Assembly: GCA_963770375.1 (NCBI GenBank)
Contig: CAVYPM010000027.1
Location: 62,001 to 126,000 of the forward strand
Length of the DNA stretch: 64,000 nt
Direction: 5' to 3'
Origin: DASVBE01 sp963770375
Lineage (GTDB): Bacteria; Actinomycetota; Actinomycetes; Streptosporangiales; Streptosporangiaceae
The translations under genes were made by a program, and so were the position numbers. The notes under the pieces are model-generated. The model saw only the letters and a list, made by a program, of their open reading frames with translations, was not told the origin of the DNA and ran no database searches. Below are positions 8,383 to 14,938 of this stretch, in pieces (positions within the stretch are counted from its first letter, which is position 1; each line of letters opens with the position of its first letter).

Positions 8383-9306
8383 GTGGACCTCGAACCGTAC
8401 CGGGGCGAGCTGGTGGCTTTCTGCTACCGGATGCTGGGCTCGTTCCACGAGGCCGAGGATCTGGCGCAGGAGACGATGCTGCGGGCGTGGAAGGCGCGCC
8501 AGCGCTACGACCCCGCCCGGGCGTCCGTGCGGACCTGGCTGTACCGGATCGCGACCAACGCGTGCCTGTCCGCGCTGGAAGGACGTGCGCGGCGGCCGTT
8601 GCCGTCCGGTCTTGGCGCCCCGAGCGAGGATCCCGCGGCGCCGCTGACGCCGGCGCTCGACGTTCCCTGGCTGCAGCCCTTCCCCGACGCGCGGTTCGAT
8701 GTGGGGATGCGGGCCGACCTGCGGCTCGCGCTCGCGGCCGCGATGCAGCTCCTGCCGCCGCGCCAGCGCGCGGTGCTGGTGCTCCGCGAGGTGCTGGAGT
8801 TCAGCGCCGCAGAGGTCGCCGAGCAGCTCGGGACCACGGTTCCGGCCGTCAACAGCGCGCTGCAGCGGGCCCGCGCCGCCCTGGCGGACACCGGCGATGC
8901 GGGCGAGGTCACCGAACCGGGCGACCCCCGGGGGCGCGCGGTGATCGACCGGTACGTACGGGCGTTCGAGGCGGCTGACGTCCCGGCGCTCGTGCGGCTG
9001 CTTGCCGATGAGGTGGTCCTGGAGATGCCGCCGGTGCCGCTGTGGTACGTCGGCCGCCGCGACTACGGCCTGTTCATGCACCGCGTGTTCGGGATGCGCG
9101 GGCCGGGCTGGGTCACCAGGCAGCTCACCGCCAACGGGCAGCAGCCTGCGTTCGCCGCGTACGCGCCGGAACCCGGCGGCGGGCACCGGCTGCATTCGCT
9201 GCAGGTCTTCACCGTCACCGGCGGCCGGGTCACGCGCAACGTCGTGTTCGCTGATCCGCACGTGTTCGAGGCGTTTGACCTGCCCGCGCAGGTTTCCGCC
9301 AGCTGA
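8383..9306 (+). CDS. ECF-type RNA polymerase sigma factor with C-terminal SnoaL-like domain
   Basis: A 307-residue sigma-70 family protein. Region 2 is FCYRMLGSFHEAEDLAQETMLRAWKAR, with the TWLYRIATNACLSAL segment after it, and region 4 is LLPPRQRAVLVLREVLEFSAAEVAEQLGTTVPAVNSALQ. Residues 190-300 form an additional SnoaL-like domain (VIDRYVRAFEAADVPALVRLLADEV), as in the SigG and SigJ-like ECF groups, where the extension is thought to tune activity in place of an anti-sigma factor. The GTG at 8383 is chosen because a -10-like CATAAT precedes it by six bases. An in-frame GTG at 8356 is also possible. A DHFR-like reductase follows 74 bases after its stop and may be its target. Confidence 0.88.
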   Translation: MDLEPYRGELVAFCYRMLGSFHEAEDLAQETMLRAWKARQRYDPARASVRTWLYRIATNACLSALEGRARRPLPSGLGAPSEDPAAPLTPALDVPWLQPFPDARFDVGMRADLRLALAAAMQLLPPRQRAVLVLREVLEFSAAEVAEQLGTTVPAVNSALQRARAALADTGDAGEVTEPGDPRGRAVIDRYVRAFEAADVPALVRLLADEVVLEMPPVPLWYVGRRDYGLFMHRVFGMRGPGWVTRQLTANGQQPAFAAYAPEPGGGHRLHSLQVFTVTGGRVTRNVVFADPHVFEAFDLPAQVSAS

Positions 9307-9380
9307 GATCTGCTCGCCCCGATGAGTCCGGGCGGTGCCGCTGGTACGTACCGGTGAGCATCGACCGAAGGAGACCCATC

Positions 9381-9938
9381 GTGAGCGTCATCGTTATCGA
9401 GTTCATCACCCTGGACGGCATCGTGTCCGACCCGGACGGGTCCGGGGGCACGCCGGCGGGCGGCTGGGTGTTCCGGCATGGCCATGAAGCGGTCACCGGG
9501 GACCCGTTCCGGCTCGGCAGCGTGCTGGACAACGGGGTTCTGCTGCTGGGCCGGAAGACCTGGGAGCTGTTCTCCCGGATCTGGCCGGGACGCGATGACC
9601 CGTTCTCCGCGCGGATGAACGCCGTGCCCAAGCTGGTCGCCGCCGGCACGCTGACCGACGCGTCGGCGTGGGCGAACTCGCAAGCCCTCGACGGCGATCT
9701 TGCCGACGTCGTCAAGCGCGAGCGGCGCGATGTGATCGTCATGGGCAGCCTGAGCGTCGTGCACGCCCTGATGGCCGCGGACCTCATCGATGAGTACCGG
9801 CTGCTGACCTTCCCCGACATCCTCGGCACCGGCGAGCGGCTCTTCCCCGACGGCAGCCCGCCCGCATACCTGGAGTGCCTGTCGGCCGGGCAGTCCGGGG
9901 CTGCTGTTCTCGCGCGGTACGGCCGGACGGAGCGGTGA
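9381..9938 (+). CDS. dihydrofolate reductase / RibD C-terminal-like reductase
   Basis: A 185-residue member of the RibD C-terminal/DHFR-like fold, NADPH-dependent reductases whose substrates are mostly unknown. It shows VIEFITLDGIVSDPDG at the N-terminus, LLLGRKTWELFSRIWPG with the nucleotide-binding turn, VVKRERRDVIVMGSLSVVHALMAADLIDEYRLLTFPDILGTGERLF. The GTG at 9381 has a strong GAAGGAGA site seven bases upstream, so the earlier in-frame GTG at 9354 is not preferred. It follows the ECF sigma gene and converges with the kinase gene, eight bases away. Genes of this family often sit next to ECF sigma factors in actinobacteria. Confidence 0.86.
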   Translation: MSVIVIEFITLDGIVSDPDGSGGTPAGGWVFRHGHEAVTGDPFRLGSVLDNGVLLLGRKTWELFSRIWPGRDDPFSARMNAVPKLVAAGTLTDASAWANSQALDGDLADVVKRERRDVIVMGSLSVVHALMAADLIDEYRLLTFPDILGTGERLFPDGSPPAYLECLSAGQSGAAVLARYGRTER

Positions 9939-9945
9939 CCGCGGG

Positions 9946-12807
9946 TCAGCTGAAGATCTGGTGATACCAGCTCACGAGCGAGGTGCGCAGGGTGTGGGCC
10001 AGGTCGCGGAGCGGCTGCCAGTGGTCGATCCGCACCCGCAGGTGCTCCAGCGGCCAGTAGAACGGCAGCTGCGAGAACGCCGCGACCAGCGCGGCGAGGC
10101 ACAGCGCGCCGGCGAAGAAGAGGATCACGGCGGCACCACCCGGCGACCGGGCCATGGCGGCGTAGATCCGGCCCAGCTGGCGGCGCGGCGCGGACGAGCC
10201 GGGGCCAAGGCCGTAGCAGAGCACGATGGCCCCGGAGGCGTACGCGGCCGCCTGCACGAACGGGTGCGCGGGCACGGCCAGGATGGTGAGCGTGACCGCG
10301 ATTCCCGCCGCGACGAGGGCCACCGGCGCCAGCGCGATCATCGTGACCCCGGACCAGACCAGCATCCCCGGGTAGACCAGCGCGGACATGGCGGCCGCCG
10401 CGCCCCGCTTGGCGCGGTGGCGGGCGGCCCAGTTGCGGGTCAGGTCGCCGGCCCGGAGCGCGAGCAGCGCGGTCAGGGCGATCAGGCCGCCCGCGACCGG
10501 GAGCAGGATGCTGAGCCCGGCGCCGGCCAGCACCACCAGCAGCACGAACAGGTGCTGCCCGCGGGCCGGGGCCGGCTGGGCCAGCCCGTACTGGGCCGCG
10601 CGGTTCGGCCCGGCCTGCGGGTCGTAGGGGCCGCCGATGACCCCGGTTGCGTTGGGGTCGTACGGCCCGCCCGGCGGTCCCCGGCGGCGGCCCGCCGCGG
10701 CTGGCCCGTACTGCACGTCAGGCAGCAGGTCGGACAGTGAGCCGTGGCTGGGGTCGCGCACGATCGGCATGGGCTGCGTCTGATTCAGCCGGGCCGCCGC
10801 GACCGCCGCCGCCGGGCTGCTGGCCAGGTCCAGATGCGGGTCGTGACCGGCGGCCCCGGCGCCGCCCAGGCCAGCACCGGCCAGGCCCGCCCCGGCCAGC
10901 CCGGCACCGGCCAGCCCAGCCGCGCCTGCGGCACCCGCCGCGGCCGCACCCGGATACGGGCTAGCCCCGCCCGGCTGCCCGGCCGGGACGGCGCCGGCCC
11001 CGGGCGCACCAGCCCCGGGCACGTTGGTCACCGTGGCCGACCCCGCGTCGCCCCCGCCGGCCCCGGCCGCCGCGGCGTGCGCCGCCTGTCCCGGGCCGGC
11101 CTGGCCCGGGACCCGCGTCGCGTACCGGTCTGCCGGATCCGGGCTGGCCGGGGCGGGACCGCCGCCGCCGGCCACTTGCGTGGCGGAACGGTCCCCGGCG
11201 GGGTCGGTGGCGGCATCAGCAACCGGGGCACTGTCCTGGCCGGGCACCCGGGTCGCAGACCGGTCAACGGCCGGTCCGGAACCTGCGGCGCGGCCGGATC
11301 CGGCGGACCGGTCCGCGTCCCCGGCGCCGGCCGGGGAGAGACCGGATGCGGCCGCAGCAGCGGCGCCGGCCGCGAGGGCACCCGCGGCACCCGCACCGGC
11401 GAGACCGGCCGCGGCAGCACCGGCAGATGCCGCGGGGCCGGCCGCAGCCTGGCCGGCGGCACCGGCAGCCCCGGCCCCGGCGGACTCCGGGCCGGATTCA
11501 GCGGGGCCGGCGGACGGGGCGCGGGCGGCCCCGGCGCCGGCCCGGGCACCGGCGGCGGTGGATTCGGGGCCGGGATCCGCGGCGGGATGCCCGACGGCCC
11601 CTTCGTCGGTGGCCTCGTCATCGGTGCCGCGCTGGGTGGCGGCGTCTTCGCCGTCCCGGCCCGGGCCGCCGGCCCAGGCGGGGCGGGCGGCGTCGGCCAC
11701 GGTGGCCGACACGGGCGGGCTGGCGGGCAGCGGGACCGGGTCGATGGTCGGGGCGTCCGGGGACACCGTGGCCCCTGTGTCCGACGGGCTGGCTACCGAG
11801 GCTGCCGCTGCCGCCGCGGCGGCCGCGGCCGCGGCGGCGGCCAGGCCGTCCGGGGCGACCGCCGGCACTCCGGCCGCGGGGAGGCCCGGGCTGGCGCCTG
11901 GCCCGGCGCCGGCGCCGGCGAGCCCGCCCGCCGGGGCATCGCCGGGCGGGCCGCCAGCCGCGCCGCCCTGAGCCACTGCCCGTCCGGGTCCCGGGCGCAG
12001 GTCGGCGGGGGCAAGCACGCCCAGCCGGCCGGCAAGCTCCGCCGCGGACGGGCGGCGGAGCGGGTCCCTGGCCAGCGCCTCGGTGAGCAGGCCCATGAGC
12101 GCAGGCGGGCAGCCCTCCAGGTCCGGCGAGCCGTTCATGATCCGGAAGAAGATGACCTCGAACGTCCCGGTGCCGAACGGCGGCCGGCCGGTGGCCGCGA
12201 ACGCGATCGTCGAGCCCCAGGAGTGCACGTCCGACGCCTGGGTGGCGCCCTTCCCCTCGATCACCTCGGGGGCCAGGTAACCGGGCGTGCCCATGAACAT
12301 CCCGGTCTGGGTGATCTTGCTGGAGTCCGCGGCGTGCGCGATGCCGAAGTCGATCACGACCGGCTCGCCCTCGGACAGCATGATGTTTCCCGGCTTGAGG
12401 TCGCGGTGCACGACGCCAGCAGCGTGGACCGCGCAGAGTGCGGCGGTGGACCCGCGGGCCAGCCGGGCCAGGGCCGGGCCGTTCAGCGGACCCGACTCAT
12501 TGACCAGCTGATCCAGCGTCCGGCCGCGCACGTACTGGGTCACGATGTAGGGCGGCTCGCACGTCAGGTCGGCGTCCAGCACCTCGGCCACGTACGGGCT
12601 GCGGACCCGCCTCATGGTCTCGACCTCGCGGGCCAGCCGCCGCCTGGCATCCCGCTCGCCCGCCACCGCGGGCCGCAGCGCCTTGACTGCAACCTGACGC
12701 TGAGCACTGTCAACCGCCAGGTAGACCACGCCCATTCCGCCCTCGCCGATGCGCCGCAGCACCCGGTAGGGCCCGAACTCCTGGGGGCGCCCATCCCGTT
12801 GAGTCAT
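9946..12807 (-). CDS. large PknB-type Ser/Thr protein kinase with low-complexity linker and C-terminal membrane segments
   Basis: A 953-residue Hanks-type kinase. Residues 10-270 are the catalytic domain: GEGGMGVVYLA (P-loop), VAVKAL (Lys), VVHRDLKPGNIM (catalytic loop), VIDFGIAH (DFG), GTPGYLAPE and DVHSWGSTIAFAATGRPPF. Residues 280-690 are Ala, Gly and Pro rich, with a run of about 14 alanines near residue 325 and four short repeats around residues 510-600 (ATRVPGQ, ATQVAG, ATRVPGQ, TVTNVPGAG). Residues 740-900 contain several hydrophobic segments, so the kinase is likely membrane-anchored at its C-terminus rather than by a single central helix with PASTA domains. The repeated Thr could be autophosphorylation sites. 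The ATG at 12807 begins a leaderless-looking transcript (TAGGCT nine bases upstream). Confidence 0.9.
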   Translation of the reverse strand: MTQRDGRPQEFGPYRVLRRIGEGGMGVVYLAVDSAQRQVAVKALRPAVAGERDARRRLAREVETMRRVRSPYVAEVLDADLTCEPPYIVTQYVRGRTLDQLVNESGPLNGPALARLARGSTAALCAVHAAGVVHRDLKPGNIMLSEGEPVVIDFGIAHAADSSKITQTGMFMGTPGYLAPEVIEGKGATQASDVHSWGSTIAFAATGRPPFGTGTFEVIFFRIMNGSPDLEGCPPALMGLLTEALARDPLRRPSAAELAGRLGVLAPADLRPGPGRAVAQGGAAGGPPGDAPAGGLAGAGAGPGASPGLPAAGVPAVAPDGLAAAAAAAAAAAAAASVASPSDTGATVSPDAPTIDPVPLPASPPVSATVADAARPAWAGGPGRDGEDAATQRGTDDEATDEGAVGHPAADPGPESTAAGARAGAGAARAPSAGPAESGPESAGAGAAGAAGQAAAGPAASAGAAAAGLAGAGAAGALAAGAAAAAASGLSPAGAGDADRSAGSGRAAGSGPAVDRSATRVPGQDSAPVADAATDPAGDRSATQVAGGGGPAPASPDPADRYATRVPGQAGPGQAAHAAAAGAGGGDAGSATVTNVPGAGAPGAGAVPAGQPGGASPYPGAAAAGAAGAAGLAGAGLAGAGLAGAGLGGAGAAGHDPHLDLASSPAAAVAAARLNQTQPMPIVRDPSHGSLSDLLPDVQYGPAAAGRRRGPPGGPYDPNATGVIGGPYDPQAGPNRAAQYGLAQPAPARGQHLFVLLVVLAGAGLSILLPVAGGLIALTALLALRAGDLTRNWAARHRAKRGAAAAMSALVYPGMLVWSGVTMIALAPVALVAAGIAVTLTILAVPAHPFVQAAAYASGAIVLCYGLGPGSSAPRRQLGRIYAAMARSPGGAAVILFFAGALCLAALVAAFSQLPFYWPLEHLRVRIDHWQPLRDLAHTLRTSLVSWYHQIFS

Positions 12808-12828
12808 GACCGGACCAGCCTAAGGGCT

Positions 12829-12996
12829 CTGCTAGCCGCTCGCTCCAGGCCGCTGGAAGGCGCTGCCTTCCGCGCTCCTCGCTCCCTCGGCGCTCCTTCG
12901 TCGCGCCTCATCGCTCGTCAGGAAAACAGCGCCGCGGCCCGCCACGAGCCAGAGCTGGCTCCGCCGGCTAGGGCGGCCCGCAGCGCGGACCGGGCC
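12829..12996. repeat. dispersed repeat, copy A (about 165 bp)
   Basis: Upstream of the kinase lies a segment that recurs at 55743-55898. Shared blocks occur in the same order: CTGCTAGCCGCTCGCT, GGCCGCTGG, GGCGCTCC, TCGTCGCGCC, TCGCTCGT, then GGAAAACAGCGCCGCGGCCC, and finally CTAGG(G)CGGCCC-CAGCGCG. The middle is made of imperfect CGCTCCTCG-like units. A short hairpin, GAGCCAG/CTGGCTC, lies at about 12947-12962. No ORF with coding character is seen in it. This accounts for most of the 237 bp between the kinase and the next gene. Confidence 0.7.
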
Positions 12997-13044
12997 GGAG
13001 TCTCCCGGGACGGGCCTGGTCAGCGGGATACTCTGCCGACGCCG

Positions 13045-13464
13045 TCAGCCGCCGGTGATCAGCCGGCGCAGGGCGCTGGCCGTGGCCGCGTTCTGCTCGG
13101 CGTGCTCGACCAGCGCCTTGGCCAGCTCCTGGGCCCACTGGCCGACGGGAACCGGCTGGCGGGACAGGACCACGCCGCGGACCTCGCGGCAGATCTCGGC
13201 GGCCGGCTGACCGCGTTCGACGCCCAGCGTCATGACCCGGTCGCCCAGCCGCACGGTGATCTTCTGGACCTCCCCCGGCCGGCCCTTCATCCGGTCGGAC
13301 ATGCTGCGCTGGCGGTCCACGGTGACGCAGCCCGGCGGCAGGGACTCGCCCAGCGAGCTGGTCAGAACCTGGGCGTAGATGGCCACGTCCGCGGAATCAG
13401 CGCGGAGCGCGGCGGCGACCATCTCCAGCGACGGGCTGCCGTCGCCCGGCTCGGCGACGGTCAT
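13045..13464 (-). CDS. conserved hypothetical protein coupled to enoyl-CoA hydratase
   Basis: A 139-residue soluble protein that I do not recognise. It has no signal peptide or membrane helix and no clear catalytic motif. It is predicted alpha/beta, with VAIYAQVLTSSLGE, a central GDRVMTLGVERGQPAAEICREVRG and a helical C-terminus VGQWAQELAKALVEHAEQ. Its ATG overlaps the stop of the enoyl-CoA hydratase gene (ATGA), so the two are translated together. The coupling suggests a role in the same pathway, possibly as an accessory protein, but no function can be assigned. Confidence 0.75.
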   Translation of the reverse strand: MTVAEPGDGSPSLEMVAAALRADSADVAIYAQVLTSSLGESLPPGCVTVDRQRSMSDRMKGRPGEVQKITVRLGDRVMTLGVERGQPAAEICREVRGVVLSRQPVPVGQWAQELAKALVEHAEQNAATASALRRLITGG

Positions 13465-14240
13465 TGCCCGGTAAACGAGGCCTTGCCCGGCCCGTTCTCC
13501 ACGAAGCTGTGCATGCCCGCCTTCTGGTCCTCAGTAGCAAAGAGAGCAGCGAACTGCAGCCGCTCGAGCTGCAGTCCGGAAGCAAGGTCCACGTCGAGAC
13601 CCTGGTCGATGGCTTGCTTGGCGGCGCGCAGGGCCAGCGCGGGCCCGCTCACAAAACGGCTGGCCATTTCCCTGGCCGCGGTGAGCACGTCAGCGTCCGG
13701 CACCACCCGGTCCGCGAGCCCGATGGCCAGCGCCTCCTGGGCGCCCACGAACCGGCCGGTGAAGATCAGGTCCTTGGCCCTGGAGGGGCCGATGAGGCGG
13801 GGCAAACGCTGAGTGCCCCCGCCGCCGGGGATGACCCCCAGCTGGATCTCGGGCTGGCCAACCTTGGCGCTCTCACCGAGAATCCGGAAGTCGGCACACA
13901 GGGCCAGTTCCAGGCCGCCACCGAGGGCGTAACCGGTGATGGCCGCTATCACCGGCTGCGGCAGCTGCGCGATCGCGGTGAACGCGTTCTGGAGCCGCTG
14001 CGTATTGACTGCCATCTCCGCGTAACCGGCGTCCGCCATCTCCTTGATGTCGGCGCCCGCCGCGAACACCTTCTCGCCGCCGTACAGGATCACCGCACGG
14101 ACCTGGTGGTCCGTGGCCAGCCGCGAAGCGGCTTCGGCGATCTCGGTCTGCACCTGGGCGTTCAGCGCGTTCATCTTCGGCCGGCTGAGCCGGACCACTG
14201 CGACGGCAGCTTCGATTTCCACCTGGACGAACTCGCCCAT
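13461..14240 (-). CDS. enoyl-CoA hydratase/isomerase family protein
   Basis: A crotonase-fold enzyme, probably hydrating trans-2-enoyl-CoA in fatty acid or related CoA-ester breakdown. The roughly 259-residue protein has PKMNALNAQV, VFAAGADIKEMADAGY (the oxyanion-hole loop for CoA thioesters), ITGYALGGGLELALCADFRI, and QPEIQLGVIPGGGGTQRLPR with the catalytic Glu positions of true hydratases. The C-terminus FVENGPGKASFTGQ is typical of the EchA8-like group. The ATG at 14240 is preferred to the GTG at 14246 because GGGAGG sits five bases before it. A tandem 20-bp direct repeat lies just upstream, suggesting regulation. The downstream hypothetical gene overlaps it by four bases. Confidence 0.9.
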   Translation of the reverse strand: MGEFVQVEIEAAVAVVRLSRPKMNALNAQVQTEIAEAASRLATDHQVRAVILYGGEKVFAAGADIKEMADAGYAEMAVNTQRLQNAFTAIAQLPQPVIAAITGYALGGGLELALCADFRILGESAKVGQPEIQLGVIPGGGGTQRLPRLIGPSRAKDLIFTGRFVGAQEALAIGLADRVVPDADVLTAAREMASRFVSGPALALRAAKQAIDQGLDVDLASGLQLERLQFAALFATEDQKAGMHSFVENGPGKASFTGQ

Positions 14241-14261
14241 CCGCACCTCCCTTACCGGGCC

Positions 14262-14301
14262 GATCCTATGCAGGACACGGGGATCCTACGCAGGACAGGG
14301 C
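14262..14301. repeat. tandem 20-bp direct repeat upstream of enoyl-CoA hydratase
   Basis: Two adjacent copies of GATCCTAYGCAGGACA plus four variable bases lie 20 bp apart, just ahead of the hydratase gene. On the gene's strand each copy reads TGTCCTGCRTAGGATC, and TAGGAT resembles a -10 element. It may be a binding site for a regulator acting at this promoter. Confidence 0.5.
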
Positions 14302-14383
14302 CCCCTGGCGGGCGCCAGCTGGCACCCTGCCGCGGGAGAGCGGCAGTCAGGCGCGCAGCGGCCGCTGCTGCGCGCTGACAGTC

Positions 14384-14602
14384 TTACTCGCCGGAGGCGT
14401 GCGGCATGGACATCGGCTGCCACCCGTTGAGGAAGCCGCGGACTTCACTCTCGCTGTAGCGGCGGTGCCCGCCGGGGGTCCGGATCGACGACAGCTTGCC
14501 GCCACGGGCCCACCGGGTCACGGTCTTGGGGTCCACCCGCAGCAAGGCCGCTACCTCGGCCGGGGTCAGCAAGCGGTTCTCCGGCTCGATCTTGGCTCTC
14601 AC
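14384..14602 (-). CDS. bldC: BldC-family MerR-like DNA-binding regulator
   Basis: A 72-residue regulator that is essentially one winged helix-turn-helix. The core LLTPAEVAALLRVDPKTVTRWA, then GGKLSSIRTPGGHRRYSESEVRGFL, is nearly identical to Streptomyces BldC, which binds direct repeats cooperatively and controls the onset of development. The GTG at 14602 is chosen because AAAGGA lies eight bases upstream and the length then equals the family. A longer reading starting at 14656 would add residues not found in the family. It stands alone, with 336 bp of non-coding DNA upstream, as expected for a developmental regulator with a complex promoter. Confidence 0.92.
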   Translation of the reverse strand: MRAKIEPENRLLTPAEVAALLRVDPKTVTRWARGGKLSSIRTPGGHRRYSESEVRGFLNGWQPMSMPHASGE

Positions 14603-14938
14603 GAACAGCGTCCTTTCACACGTGGGGGTAACGGGCCAGTTGCGGAAAGTAGCCAAGCGCAGCCGTAACTTTCCGAGAGCGGTCTATCACAGGATGTCAT
14701 GCCCCCCTGGCTATGCAGGCGTTCTGGCTTGGCTCGGGGAGAATTTTCCCGTGCCCGCCCGCCTTGTCCTGTAAAGCTGACGCAACGATAACTCAGCCGG
14801 TTTACCGGCGCCCCGTAACACGGCCAAGACGCTATGTCGCACTAAGTGCGCAGCGCTATGACCTGCGAATCAGGCCGGGGTGATCAAGGACTCACCGAAA
14901 GGTAATAAAGGGGTGAGCACGAACAGAAGATCACGGAT
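14603..14938. promoter_or_regulatory. 336-bp non-coding region upstream of bldC
   Basis: No gene is seen here. The part nearest bldC contains an inverted repeat CGGAAAGT (14643-14650) and ACTTTCCG (14668-14675) with a 17-base loop, which would form a hairpin in the leader. Further away there is a near-palindrome GCCGGTTTACCGGC around 14800 and a GTCGCACTAAGTGCGC dyad around 14836. The far end also serves as the 3' region of glgP. The region is less GC-rich than its surroundings, as expected for regulatory DNA. Confidence 0.45.

Noticed and set aside
10744..13812. A 1022-codon plus-strand open frame opposite the kinase and hydratase genes
   Set aside because: Gly-, Arg- and Ala-rich shadow without any domain; the minus-strand genes carry all family motifs.
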